A stretch of 64,000 nt of DNA from Iodidimonas sp. SYSU 1G8 (GCF_039655775.1 NZ_JBBYXJ010000001.1:2069501-2133500); one strand, 5' to 3'. Positions 51,520 through 60,775 are shown, counted from the stretch's first letter. Program-made: numbers and translations. Notes: generated by a model not told the origin, from the sequence alone.

Positions 51520-52875
51520 TTGGGTTCGGAGCGGGGAGGCTCGGGGACACTGTCGACGATTCAACAGCCTGACAACGTCGAGGCCGGCGAAAAGCCCGCC
51601 TGGTCCATCGGCGGACGGAACTATGTGCTGGTGCTGCTGACTTCGGTCGCCGCCATCAATTTCCTGGACCGCCAGATCCTGGGCGTGCTGCTGGAGCCCA
51701 TCCGCGAGGAATTCGGGCTGGCCGACTGGGTGCTCGGCCTGCTGACCGGCTTCGCCTTCGCCGTGTTCTATGCCTCGCTGGGCATTCCCATCGCCGCGCT
51801 GGCCGACCGCTTCAGCCGCCGCAACATCATCGTCGTCTGCACCGGCATCTTCAGCGTGATGACCGCCGTGTGCGGCATGGCGCAGAACTTCTGGCACCTG
51901 TTCCTCGCCCGCGTCGGCGTCGGCATCGGCGAGGCCGGCACCATGCCCGCGTCCCAGTCCATGGTGTCCAACCTGTTCCCCATCGAGAGCCGGGCGACGG
52001 CCATGGGCCTGCTGGCGACCGGCGGCAATATCGGCCTGATGCTGGGGCTACTGATCGGCGGCTGGGTCAACGAATGGTGGGGCTGGCGGTGGGCGTTCGT
52101 CGCCGCCGCCGCGCCCGGCCTTTTGCTGGCCCTGACCATCTGGCTCACGGTCAAGGAACCGAAGCGCCCCCACAACCCGGCCGTCGATCCGGCCGCCCGG
52201 CCCCATCTGGTCAAGGAGACCCTTGCCAGCATCGCCTACATGGCGCGGGTGCCGTCACTGCGCTGGTTCACGGCGGGCGGCGCGCTCTATGGCCTGACGG
52301 GCTACGGCCTCTATACCTTCATGCCGTCCTATTTCATCCGCTATCACGACCTGAGCACGGGCGAGGCCGGCACCGTCATCTCCATCATGACCGGCGTCAT
52401 CGGCGCCATCGGCACCTTCGCGGGCGGCTGGTTCTGCGCCAGGCTGGCGCGGCGGCACGGCATGCACTGGAACGGCTGGCTGCCGGCCATGGCCATCCTG
52501 CTCAGCGCGCCTTTCATGGTCACCATGCTGCTGTCGGACAATACCTGGCTGGTGATCGGCCTGTTCGTGATGCCGGGATTCCTGTCCAGCGTCTACGCTG
52601 GCCCGACCTGGGCGATCATCCAGGAACTGGTCGCGCCCGGCCGCCGGGCCATGGCCGCCTCGGTCTACATGCTGATCTTCAACCTGATCGCCCTGGGCCT
52701 GGGCCCGGTGTTCACCGGCACGGTCAGCAGTGCCATCCAGCCCATGGTCGGCGACCAGTCGCTGCGCTACGCCATGGTCGCGGTGGTCGCGATCAGCCTC
52801 GCCGGCGCCTTCGCCTATTTCATGGCCGGCCGCACGGTGACCCGCGACCTGGAGAAATTGCGCGCGCAGTTGTGA
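51520..52875 (+). CDS. MFS transporter, spinster-like group
   Basis: 451 residues with 12 transmembrane helices. The family motif between helices 2 and 3 is ALADRFSRRNIIVVC, and the first helix holds AAINFLDRQILGVLLEPI; LARVGVGIGEAGTMPASQS follows in helix 4. This matches proton-linked transporters often found beside aromatic or steroid catabolic genes. The reading frame starts at a TTG (51520); a start farther in (near 51550, behind GGGGAGG) is also possible. The stop overlaps the next ATG (TGATG). Divergent from the P450 gene, with which it may be co-regulated. Confidence 0.9.
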   Translation: MGSERGGSGTLSTIQQPDNVEAGEKPAWSIGGRNYVLVLLTSVAAINFLDRQILGVLLEPIREEFGLADWVLGLLTGFAFAVFYASLGIPIAALADRFSRRNIIVVCTGIFSVMTAVCGMAQNFWHLFLARVGVGIGEAGTMPASQSMVSNLFPIESRATAMGLLATGGNIGLMLGLLIGGWVNEWWGWRWAFVAAAAPGLLLALTIWLTVKEPKRPHNPAVDPAARPHLVKETLASIAYMARVPSLRWFTAGGALYGLTGYGLYTFMPSYFIRYHDLSTGEAGTVISIMTGVIGAIGTFAGGWFCARLARRHGMHWNGWLPAMAILLSAPFMVTMLLSDNTWLVIGLFVMPGFLSSVYAGPTWAIIQELVAPGRRAMAASVYMLIFNLIALGLGPVFTGTVSSAIQPMVGDQSLRYAMVAVVAISLAGAFAYFMAGRTVTRDLEKLRAQL

Positions 52876-53162
52876 TGGTGACGGGTGTTATCGGGATGAT
52901 CGCCTATGACGGCTACCTGGAATGGCGTCTCGACAGTTACGATACAAACGGCGATGGCGTGTTCTCACCGGATGAACAGAGCCTCGGCCAAAGTGAGGCG
53001 ATGGATGGTGTCGTCAACGGCTTGGGTAGAACAGTTTTCGTAACAGTCTCCTGGCCCCTGATCTCGCTGATTCATTTCGGCGTGCTCTATGTGTCGACGA
53101 AGGTCTCGCGCCGCCATGCCTCGTTAACCAACGCATGGAGCCGCAGATTTGGCCGAGGCTGA
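52875..53162 (+). CDS. small membrane protein with one EF-hand
   Basis: 95 residues. A short hydrophobic start leads to the EF-hand loop DTNGDGVFSPDE (Asp-x-Asn-x-Asp-Gly...Glu spacing of a calcium loop), then a hydrophobic segment (TVFVTVSWPLISLIHFGVLY). Its start overlaps the MFS stop (TGATG), so it is probably translated by coupling. Calcium binding is supported by the loop residues; the role is unknown. It could modulate the transporter (inference). Confidence 0.7.
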   Translation: MVTGVIGMIAYDGYLEWRLDSYDTNGDGVFSPDEQSLGQSEAMDGVVNGLGRTVFVTVSWPLISLIHFGVLYVSTKVSRRHASLTNAWSRRFGRG

Positions 53163-53259
53163 ATTCTCATTGACAGTGTTGGATCGAGAGGTACGCTGCC
53201 TATAGATGGTGTTCAACTGATCAAGATCTTTGGTGGTTGACCCACAGGGGAGACGGACC

Positions 53260-54603
53260 ATGACCGAGATCATCACGCACCCATTGGCTGTCAACGGCAA
53301 GGACCCTCGCAACCTGCGCGGCGATCCCATCACCCAGGAGCGATACTACTCTCGCGACTGGATGGAGCGAGAGTGGGACCACCTCTGGACCCGGATCTGG
53401 CACATCGCCGGCCGCGAGAATGAACTGCCGGAACCCGGCGACTACATCGTCCACGACTTCATGCATGAGTCGGTGATCATCGCGAGACAGCCCGACGGGT
53501 CTCTGAAGGGCTTCTACAACGCCTGCGGCCATCGCGCTCAGAAGCTGGTCCGCGGCAACGGGTCTCAGGACAGCTGGACCTGCGCCTACCATGGCTGGGT
53601 CTGGGGCCTGGATGGCAGCCTGCTTGATGCCTGCGACCGGGACGATTTTCCCCAGGGCGACCCCGTCGGGAAGGTTCGGCTGATCGAGGTAAGGGTGGAT
53701 ACCTGGGGCGGCTTCGTCTGGTACACCATGGACAACGAGGCGCCGCCGCTGCTCAAATACCTTGAGCCAATCCCCGATATCCACAGGAATTTCCCGCTGG
53801 AGAAGCTGGTGCGCATCCTCCGGGTGCGAGTCGAGTTGAACTGCAACTGGAAATTCTCGACCGACAATTTCAACGAATCCTACCACACCCGCACCGCCCA
53901 TCCGCAGGTGCCGCCAATCATCGACCAAGATCATTTCACCTCGCGCTACGAGATGTTCCCCAACGGCCACGCGCGAATCATCCAGATGGGCCGGCCTTCC
54001 CTGCGTGACCGGCTGCCCGAAGGCGTACCGCACCCGTTCGACGACCAGCTCCGCGCCTGGGATATCGACCCGGCGCGCTATGCCACCTTCGAGGAGAAGG
54101 TGATGCGGGGCTGGCACGACCTGAAGGAGGCCAAGCGCAAGCTGGGCCCGGAGCGCGGCTACGGCCATTTCGCTCAACTCACCGACGAAGAAATGACAGA
54201 AAGCCCGTTCGGCGTCGTATTTCCCAACATCGCCTTCGGCGCCAACGCCGAAGGCATGGGCTTCTTCCGCTGGGAGCCGCACCCGGACGACCCGGAGAAG
54301 TGCTTCTTCGACCTGTGGGAGTTCGCCTATCCAGCCAAGAACAGCTATCGAGGCCGTCTTACCCAGACCACGCTGGAGATGAAGGAGGCCGAGTTGGATT
54401 TCCGTGTCTACACCGGCCCCGAGGCGGTCGCGGATCTAAGTGATCGAGTGGTGTTCCAGGATTGGGGCCTCAGTCCGGGCCAACAGGCCGGCTGGCGGTC
54501 GCGCGGTTACCAGGAACCATACCTGGCCGCCCAGGAAACCCGCGTGCGCCGCTTCCACGAGGTATTGCACGACTACCTTGCAGGTAAACCGCCGGGACGG
54601 TGA
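53260..54603 (+). CDS. Rieske non-heme iron oxygenase, alpha-subunit type
   Basis: 447 residues. Rieske ligands: CGHRAQKL and CAYHGWVWGLDG (about 95-120). The mononuclear iron motif is NFNESYHTRTAH. The order RIWHIAGRENELPEPGDY, then VRVDTWGGFVWYTM, is standard for ring-hydroxylating oxygenases. There is no beta-subunit or reductase gene adjacent. GGGGAG precedes the ATG at 53260. It differs clearly from the other Rieske protein in this window (18389-19789), so they are not recent duplicates. The region after its stop looks truncated by rearrangement, so a partner gene may have been lost (inference). Confidence 0.92.
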   Translation: MTEIITHPLAVNGKDPRNLRGDPITQERYYSRDWMEREWDHLWTRIWHIAGRENELPEPGDYIVHDFMHESVIIARQPDGSLKGFYNACGHRAQKLVRGNGSQDSWTCAYHGWVWGLDGSLLDACDRDDFPQGDPVGKVRLIEVRVDTWGGFVWYTMDNEAPPLLKYLEPIPDIHRNFPLEKLVRILRVRVELNCNWKFSTDNFNESYHTRTAHPQVPPIIDQDHFTSRYEMFPNGHARIIQMGRPSLRDRLPEGVPHPFDDQLRAWDIDPARYATFEEKVMRGWHDLKEAKRKLGPERGYGHFAQLTDEEMTESPFGVVFPNIAFGANAEGMGFFRWEPHPDDPEKCFFDLWEFAYPAKNSYRGRLTQTTLEMKEAELDFRVYTGPEAVADLSDRVVFQDWGLSPGQQAGWRSRGYQEPYLAAQETRVRRFHEVLHDYLAGKPPGR

Positions 54604-54891
54604 CGTCGCTCAAGAGAGCGGTTCATCGACGGACAGGAGCAAAAGACGTGGCGACGACATGATGTCGTGCGTCTTCGCTTCGATCATGAGCTGCAGGAAA
54701 AGCCGCTAACGGCACCGGCATGGCGAGGCTGTTTCGCGCCGCCGTAAAATCAAAACATGAAATGAAAACAATCAGACAGTCTGGCTGTGGACGCAGTCTG
54801 CTGCGAACCGGTCTCCCCGTCGTATCCCGTGAGCATTCCCTGTTATTAGCGATTAACAGGGTAGATTTCATTTTTCCCGGCCACTCAAACC
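54604..54891. other. rearrangement scar between the Rieske gene and IS630 remains
   Basis: After the Rieske stop comes AGGAGCAAAAGAC and then GTG, the look of a following gene start, but it meets TGA after four codons. The remaining sequence has mixed composition, is richer in A and T near 54750-54880, and holds a perfect inverted repeat. No coding frame is credible. It reads as a junction left by insertion and deletion. Confidence 0.5.
54838..54861. repeat. perfect inverted repeat CCCTGTTA/TAACAGGG
   Basis: The arms are 8 bases with an 8-base centre (TTAGCGAT), followed by an AT-rich stretch ending in TTTTT. It could form a hairpin on RNA or bind a protein dimer as DNA. It lies about 30 bases from the IS630-like remains. 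Confidence 0.6.
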
Positions 54892-55317
54892 TCAAATCGC
54901 CCTCATTTCCCCAGCGTTTCCGCGGGCTTTCGGCCGGAGAGCGCGAAACTCGTCCCAGATCCACTGCGCCAGATCGGCAAGCCGCCAGCGCACCACGCCA
55001 TGCGCCGCAGGGATCGGGCCGGCCTCGACGATCTCGGCGTGCCGGGCACGTTGCTCGGCGTTAAGGATCGGGGCCCGCCCCGGAGCCTTGCGCGTTGCCA
55101 GACCATTGGGAGCGCTCGCATTGAACCGGAGTACCCAGTCGCGCACGATCTGCAGGGTTGCGCCGGCAATCCTCGCCGCTTCGCCCGGTCTCCCGCCGTC
55201 GAGGATCAGGGCTACCGCCAGCAGACGCCGCACCTGATCCGCATCCCCACTGCGTCGCGCAAATCGACACAAATCCGCCGATGTGTAGTCAGACCGAACC
55301 CCAATCGCCGCTGCCAT
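54892..55317 (-). pseudogene. IS630-family transposase, N-terminal fragment
   Basis: 141 residues are open. The helix-turn-helix part of IS630-type transposases is visible: DADQVRRLLAVALILDGGRP, then GEAARIAGATLQIVRDWVLR and PNGLATRKAPGR. It breaks off after DLAQWIWDEF, where the family continues into the second helix-turn-helix region and then the DDE catalytic domain; what follows is unrelated to it. Full transposases are about 340 residues, so over half is missing and no activity is possible. It marks a past insertion. Confidence 0.85.
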
Positions 55318-55569
55318 CGCAAGCCTCCACGTGATTGCAACGTCGAATCAGCTTTTCAGCAACTTGGGACCCCCTGCGTGAGTCAGGTTCAGTGCGCAGT
55401 GGTATTAGAGAGCGTAGAAACCGGCACTTCAAGGAGGACCATTTTCCAGGCGCAGACCAGAGCGGGTCAGCGGGCTGGGCTCACGAAGGTCAATAACCCA
55501 TGCCGTTGGTATGAAACGACACTTGCCAGTCGATTCAGCACGGCAGGCATCTTCCTTTGACCCGAGCAG
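55318..55569. other. non-coding stretch between IS630 remains and porin gene
   Basis: No frame with a ribosome site and protein-like composition is present. An AGGAGG at 55431-55436 leads nowhere on the plus strand. This may hold more degraded insertion-sequence DNA and the downstream end of the porin transcript. I see no clear terminator. Confidence 0.4.
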
Positions 55570-56835
55570 TTAAAAGACCTGTAATCGAACCATGAAGGTA
55601 TTGATACTGTTGCGGGCGAGTTGGTCGACCACGTTGGACTCTCCCGTGACAGGATTGCGCAGATCGAGAGCGTCACGAACCTCCGACCGCTGATAGTTGA
55701 ACTTCACCACCACGTGATCGTTGATATACCAGTTCAACCCAGCGATATAGCCGAGCTGTTCGCCGCCATATTGGTGGGTCGCGTCGCCCACGAGTTCCAC
55801 ATAGTCAATGCGGATGTTGACCATCCAGGCGCCCCATCCGCCCTGAAAGACCGGCCGCAAAACATTGGTGCGAACCAGCGCGCCCTGCCTGTAGCCGCGC
55901 TCCTCACCGGTGATAAACCAGCCGAGACCAAGGTAACCGCCCTCGTAGGTGGACCGAGGCTGACGGAAGTCCCCTTTGATCTGCAGGTCGTTGAGCCTAA
56001 GCCAACCATATTCGGATTCCCAAAAGAACGGCCCATGGAAGGCCGCCACCTCCACGCCGAAGAACAGATCGCCGCCAACGCTCAACTCAAGCGTGTCATT
56101 GTAGTAGAGCTTCGAGATGCGCGAGAGCGGCCGAAGACGGTAGCGGACGAAATTGCTGGCCGAGGGATTTCCGTAGTTGCGGTAGAGGATCGACGCACCG
56201 AGGTGCAGGCGCGTATCCCAGAATTCGGGGAACGTCGCGAACCGTCCGGCGATGGCATAGCCGTGACTGTCCGATTTGATCCCTGCCTTGTCGAGAGACG
56301 GGCCTCCCTCGTAGAAGCCCACATCTGCCCGAACAAACTCGTCCAGCCAGGTGAGTGAAACACCAAGTTTGTGCTCAAAGCCGTAGCCCTCCGAAAAGGA
56401 GTTCGGCTCAACGAGCGTCAGATTGCGTAGATCGGAGAAGTTCTCGAGGCCATTCGGCGTCTTCATGTTGCCGACCGTAATCTGCAGCGGCCGGAACCCA
56501 GCATACTGCACATATGCCTCCTCCAACTGCAGGTCGTCATCGTCGACCACCACGCCTTCGGCCTTAAAGCGAAAATCATCCCAAAGCGTGCCGTCGAGAA
56601 CGAGACCGAACTTCCTCAATTGTACATCGCTCGTGCTCTGCTTATCGTACTTGTCTGAAATATGGCCGAAATCGACCATCAACAGGCCAGAAAGCCGGGC
56701 CGAAAACGGTCCATCGGCAAACCACACGGAAGGATCTAGATTCCACTGATCGTCGGCCTGGGCACAGGCTGGGTACCCAAGCACCATGGTGCCCGCCACG
56801 ATACTCAGCCATACTCCCAACTGTCCCAGCCGCAT
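55570..56835 (-). CDS. OprO/OprP-type porin
   Basis: 421 residues. The N terminus is a signal peptide ending near YPACAQA. The rest is a chain of amphipathic strands ending in Phe (MVRLQVF), as in 16-strand porins. LLMVDFGHISDKYD, VQLRKFGLVLDGTLWDDFRF and LQLEEAYVQYAG followed by VGNMKTPNGLENFS match the phosphate-selective porin O/P family (PF07396). It passes phosphate, polyphosphate or other anions through the outer membrane. GGAGG lies five bases before the start. There are no pst or pho genes nearby, so phosphate specificity is not certain. Confidence 0.92.
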   Translation of the reverse strand: MRLGQLGVWLSIVAGTMVLGYPACAQADDQWNLDPSVWFADGPFSARLSGLLMVDFGHISDKYDKQSTSDVQLRKFGLVLDGTLWDDFRFKAEGVVVDDDDLQLEEAYVQYAGFRPLQITVGNMKTPNGLENFSDLRNLTLVEPNSFSEGYGFEHKLGVSLTWLDEFVRADVGFYEGGPSLDKAGIKSDSHGYAIAGRFATFPEFWDTRLHLGASILYRNYGNPSASNFVRYRLRPLSRISKLYYNDTLELSVGGDLFFGVEVAAFHGPFFWESEYGWLRLNDLQIKGDFRQPRSTYEGGYLGLGWFITGEERGYRQGALVRTNVLRPVFQGGWGAWMVNIRIDYVELVGDATHQYGGEQLGYIAGLNWYINDHVVVKFNYQRSEVRDALDLRNPVTGESNVVDQLARNSINTFMVRLQVF

Positions 56836-57015
56836 CCAATCCTCCCGTTTCTATTCAGCCTTGTCTGTCGTTCGGCCCGGAGGCGTCAGACACTGTGGCT
56901 ACTTTTGCAAACTCTCCGCCTCAAGCATTCCAGTCGCATCCGGCGCCAGTTTGACGAACCGCGTTCCCCGATGTCAACGAGGGGCCGCCAGGCTGCATCG
57001 TCGTATCAGCGCCAC

Positions 57016-58338
57016 CTAGTCCGCTGCTGGCTTCGCCACCGCTGCCGGTGCCCCAGGCGCGACGGAGGCGAAGGTGTTTCTGTAGAGCTGCCGCAAGCTG
57101 TCCGCGGCCAGCAGAATTAGGATGATCTGCAGCAGCGCTGGTCGCAGCAACGAACCCAGCCCCACCCCGAACTGAAGATAAACCGGCCGCTGCGCATAAT
57201 AGCTGTAAGCCGGAAATGACGGCACCGTCCCGAATGTGAATTCGGCGGGAATGGCCAGTATATACGCGATCACCAAGGCAACCTTCTGGAAGGGACTGTG
57301 CCATTTCTCCATAAATACGAAGTAAAGCAGAATTATCTGCGTGTATCCGCCCGCCTCAACCGAAATCAAGGTAAATCCGATGCACAAAAGCGCCAGCCTC
57401 GTGGTGCTCAAGGTGCCGGAACGAAAGAATGACCACATGCACGTCGCGATGATGAGAAGCTGGGTCGAGCGTAACAGCAGAGGAACAACAACCTCCATGA
57501 TCTCGACCCCGGTAGATCCCACGAAGTGCGTCAGCGGGAATGGCCCCTGCGCAAGCGAGACCATCGGGATGTAGGTCCCTGAATACCAGAGATCCAGAAC
57601 ATTGACGGCCTGATAGAAGCCCTCGAAATCGACGATATTGCGATAAAGGGCAATTGGTGAGCCATCGCCAAGGATTATCCATGTGACGGCATAGACGGCC
57701 ACGACGGCTATCACGCAACCTTCGAAGCGCGACCATCGTCGCTTAAGCAGGTGCGGCGCGAGCGACGCGATGAGATATGGCTTGAAATTGATGGCGATCG
57801 CCGTCGCGATCCATCGAAAGCGCGCGGAGGAAACGATGTTGCCGAACGCCAGCACCACGAAGGTGAAGCAAACGATCAGCAACTGGCCCCGGTTCAATGT
57901 ATAGAGCATGGGCAACCCCATGCTGGCGGCTATGGTGCGCCACAAGGCGGTGCGGGGGTCCAGCTTGAAATAGGAGCGGCCCACCAGGAAAATATTGAGG
58001 ATGAAGAAACCGTGCAAAGTTGCGAGACCAACCCAATCGCACAGCCGTGCGAGACCAGGCGTGGAGGTCTCGTAGCATTCACCGAGGGAAAATATTTTCA
58101 GAAAGACGAAGGAGATCGGCGGGTAGATCGTGTTGAACGTGTCGTATGCGCCTCCCACATTGGCCCAATAGGAGACGTTGAACCAGTCCATGTAGGTATC
58201 GTCAACGGCGTAGAAGAAGGGCTGCGGAAGGAACAATTCCTCGGTCAGAAACCACAAGGAGTGGGCGATTCCCACAAGGACGAGAATCGCCAGGACAGGC
58301 TCAAGGATCAGGTTCAGCGGGCGCTTGCCATTAGACAT
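57016..58338 (-). CDS. polytopic membrane protein, GT87/DUF2029-like
   Basis: 440 residues with about ten hydrophobic helices. The first periplasmic loop holds DDTYMDWFNVSYWAN and YNTIYPPISF-like sequence (YDTFNTIYPPISFVFLK), the kind of Asp-rich loop seen in lipid-phosphate-sugar-dependent (GT-C) glycosyltransferases such as GT87/DUF2029. NRGQLLIVCFTFVVLAFG in the middle is also typical of that group. It overlaps the GtrA gene by eight bases and is the last gene of the polysaccharide operon. It may transfer a sugar from the lipid carrier made by the GT2/GtrA pair (inference). Confidence 0.78.
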   Translation of the reverse strand: MSNGKRPLNLILEPVLAILVLVGIAHSLWFLTEELFLPQPFFYAVDDTYMDWFNVSYWANVGGAYDTFNTIYPPISFVFLKIFSLGECYETSTPGLARLCDWVGLATLHGFFILNIFLVGRSYFKLDPRTALWRTIAASMGLPMLYTLNRGQLLIVCFTFVVLAFGNIVSSARFRWIATAIAINFKPYLIASLAPHLLKRRWSRFEGCVIAVVAVYAVTWIILGDGSPIALYRNIVDFEGFYQAVNVLDLWYSGTYIPMVSLAQGPFPLTHFVGSTGVEIMEVVVPLLLRSTQLLIIATCMWSFFRSGTLSTTRLALLCIGFTLISVEAGGYTQIILLYFVFMEKWHSPFQKVALVIAYILAIPAEFTFGTVPSFPAYSYYAQRPVYLQFGVGLGSLLRPALLQIILILLAADSLRQLYRNTFASVAPGAPAAVAKPAAD

Positions 58339-58735
58339 GGTGATGATCGCCGCGGCGCTGAAAGACTCCGTATCTGAGGACAAAAAATATGATGAGCGAC
58401 CCACATAAGGCGGCTGCGATGCCCGCAATGTACGGCGAGCTCACAATAAAGCTGGTCAGATATAGCAAGAAGACATTCAGAATTCCGCTCAATACATACA
58501 CTAACGCAAAGCGGAATTTATTTCCGGGCCCCCGGAAGGCGTGCATACTATAGGTAAAGTAGTTGAAAATGACACCGATTACATGTGCGACTATCTGCGC
58601 ATAATACATATTGAAGCCAAAATATATCAGTGCCGCATATAGGGAGATCCCGAAGATCGTGTTAACGATCGCGGCCTGATAGAACCGGATAACCGTATAC
58701 AGGGACTCCTTCGAAAAACGTACCGGGACCTTCAT
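58331..58735 (-). CDS. GtrA-family flippase
   Basis: 134 residues with four transmembrane helices (PF04138). VIRFYQAAIVNTIFGISLYA opens it and VLRYGVFQRR closes it, both typical. GtrA proteins are thought to flip polyprenyl-phosphate sugars across the inner membrane for O-antigen or wall modification. The start overlaps the stop of the GT2 gene (ATGA), a very common pairing. Residue use is less GC-driven than in the rest of the window (many Tyr, Ile, Asn and Phe). Confidence 0.92.
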   Translation of the reverse strand: MKVPVRFSKESLYTVIRFYQAAIVNTIFGISLYAALIYFGFNMYYAQIVAHVIGVIFNYFTYSMHAFRGPGNKFRFALVYVLSGILNVFLLYLTSFIVSSPYIAGIAAALCGSLIIFFVLRYGVFQRRGDHHHV

Positions 58736-59682
58736 TGTGTCTGACCGAGATTGATTCGCTCCTTTTCGACGACCAACGGCGTGCGGCGGGTGCGTTCGGA
58801 GATCAGACGAATCTGGTCGCCCAGAAGCCCGAGGAAGATCAGCACCACGCCGACATTGATTTCTATGATGGCCCACAGGAATAGCGGCCAAGCTGAATGG
58901 TCGCTAATAAGCACCACAGCGCCAATCAGGAGCAGGACAAGCCCAAGCAGTCCGCTGAGAATACCGAGATAAACGGGAAGCCGCAGCAGCCTCTTCCCCA
59001 TGCCAGCCAGCGCGGACATGGAAAAATCCAGCAGGGTGAAGAAGTTGTTGTTGGATTTGCCGCCGGCCCGGCCGGGTCGATCATAGGGGATGAGCGTTAG
59101 CGGGTATCCGAACTCGACCAGAAGTCCGCGAAAAAAGGGTTCGGGCTCGTCAATGGCGGACAACGTGTCCACGACCTTGCGGTCGTAGAGGCCGAAGCCC
59201 GTCGCGTGGGGAATGACAGGATGGTCGAAGAAGCGGTTGGAGAACGAATAGGCGAGATGCCGGAACACCCCCAGCATGAAACCGTTGCGTTCCGTTTTCC
59301 GGACACCGAGAACGATCATCGCGCCGTCGCGCCATGAACGAATGAATTCAGGTATCAGCGCCGGTGGATCCTGAAAATCCGCGCACAGATTGATCACCGC
59401 CGCGCCGCGGGCCTGGTAGATGCCGTAGGTGGGTGATCGCATCTGCCCGAAATCATTCTGGTTGGCGATCAGGTTGATCCGGGGATCGTCTTGGCACATC
59501 GCCTTGATCACCGCCACCGTACCGTCGGTCGACGCGTTGTCGATGAATATAAGCTCAAAACTAACTTGCAGTTTCTCAAGCTCCGCGATCACCGCGGTCG
59601 CAATCGCCCTGGCGTTCTCTACTTCGTTTCGTGTCGGGATAACGACGGAAATCTCTGGAGCAGGACGGTCAGTTCGTCGCAT
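58732..59682 (-). CDS. GT2-family polyprenyl-phosphate glycosyltransferase (GtrB/DPM1-like)
   Basis: 316 residues. The GT-A domain has SVVIPTRNEVENARAIATAV, FIDNASTDGT and the metal-binding CADFQDPPALIPEF, the DPM1/GtrB pattern. Two C-terminal transmembrane helices follow (about 232-257 and 266-288), as in GtrB. It transfers a sugar from a nucleotide donor to undecaprenyl phosphate on the cytoplasmic side; the GtrA protein would flip the product. It overlaps the Wzz-like gene by 14 bases at its start. Confidence 0.93.
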   Translation of the reverse strand: MRRTDRPAPEISVVIPTRNEVENARAIATAVIAELEKLQVSFELIFIDNASTDGTVAVIKAMCQDDPRINLIANQNDFGQMRSPTYGIYQARGAAVINLCADFQDPPALIPEFIRSWRDGAMIVLGVRKTERNGFMLGVFRHLAYSFSNRFFDHPVIPHATGFGLYDRKVVDTLSAIDEPEPFFRGLLVEFGYPLTLIPYDRPGRAGGKSNNNFFTLLDFSMSALAGMGKRLLRLPVYLGILSGLLGLVLLLIGAVVLISDHSAWPLFLWAIIEINVGVVLIFLGLLGDQIRLISERTRRTPLVVEKERINLGQTQ

Positions 59683-60775
59683 GATCGCGGGACTCCCGTA
59701 AACCGGCCTTGGGATTAAAGAGATTAAATTCCATCGCTGCGGCGATCGCCAGGGTGAGTGCGAGCAGGGAGAGCGGGATGAGATTCAACTGGTAGCCAGG
59801 GTCGAGATACGGTCGCTCGATGATGCGCAGGTTACCGTTAGAGACCAGATCCTCAAAAGTCGTACCGTCGATGAGGCGCTTATAGGTCTTATACAGATCC
59901 AGCGAATATTCGAGTTCCCGCAGAAGGTCCTCGAATTCCTTACGCCTCTCGATCGTCCAGTCGACCGACTGGTACCGATCGGCGGTCGATGCGGTATAAA
60001 AGGTGATCAGTCGCTCGAGCTCGGCGATTTCGGCTTGGATCGTCTGGACCTGATAGCTGTTATTGGTCTGGAATTGCCGCATGACCTCCAACTGGCTCTG
60101 CTTGTCTCGCAGCAGATTCCGCAAACCCGGCACCCGGTCGGCGGCGGTGCTCAACGCACCGTCGGGAGCAGGTAGCCCATACTTCTTTCCGAACTCGGCT
60201 AGATCCGCTTCCGCCTTATCCTTACGCTCGCTCGCTTCAATGAAACGATTGCGCAGCACTTCTCGCTTGAAAGCTGTCTGGTCGCGTATCAATTGTCCGG
60301 CTTGGGCGCGAATCACGTCCGAATAGACTTGCACGAGTTGTAATGCGAACTGGGGATCATGAGTCTTCGCCTCGATTTGGACCATGCTGCCGCGCAACGC
60401 GCGCAACGTGACGATCCGATCCAGCCGGCGCATCATGTATGAGGTGTTTTCCGTATCCCAGCGGTCAGAGAGATTCAGCTGCTTAATCACTTCCTCGCGG
60501 ACCTGGACTCCCCGGGACAACTTCAGCAACACATCGACAACCTGTTGTGACCCGATGAGGCCAGCGAACGCGCCAACGGTGCCGGCCGCCGCAGCCAAGC
60601 CGCCCGTGGTCTGGTCGGCGGGTGTCAGCGTGACATAGGCCTTGTAAGGACGGGGGAAGACTGTCAGGACGGCGAGGACCACCGCCGCGGCGCCGAACAG
60701 GAAGCGCCGCTTTCTGGCCTCGGCGAACCACGGCCATCGGAAAACGTGGCCCATTATCCCGTGGTACGGCGTCAT
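59669..60775 (-). CDS. Wzz-family chain-length determinant/polysaccharide co-polymerase
   Basis: 368 residues. An N-terminal transmembrane helix (about 24-40) and a C-terminal one (about 340-360, LIPLSLLALTLAIAAAMEF) flank a long coiled-coil periplasmic domain, the Wzz topology. The conserved Pro-rich motif lies just before the last helix (ERPYLDPGYQLNL). There is no tyrosine-kinase domain, unlike Wzc-type proteins. It sets chain length or links polymerisation to export. The start at 60775 forms an ATGA overlap with the Wza gene. Confidence 0.9.
   Translation of the reverse strand: MTPYHGIMGHVFRWPWFAEARKRRFLFGAAAVVLAVLTVFPRPYKAYVTLTPADQTTGGLAAAAGTVGAFAGLIGSQQVVDVLLKLSRGVQVREEVIKQLNLSDRWDTENTSYMMRRLDRIVTLRALRGSMVQIEAKTHDPQFALQLVQVYSDVIRAQAGQLIRDQTAFKREVLRNRFIEASERKDKAEADLAEFGKKYGLPAPDGALSTAADRVPGLRNLLRDKQSQLEVMRQFQTNNSYQVQTIQAEIAELERLITFYTASTADRYQSVDWTIERRKEFEDLLRELEYSLDLYKTYKRLIDGTTFEDLVSNGNLRIIERPYLDPGYQLNLIPLSLLALTLAIAAAMEFNLFNPKAGLRESRDHATN

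Noticed and set aside
54838-54861. CCCTGTTA/TAACAGGG hairpin as the terminator of the Rieske gene
   Set aside because: It lies more than 230 bases after the stop, the stem is AT-rich and the T run is not adjacent. I list it as a repeat only.
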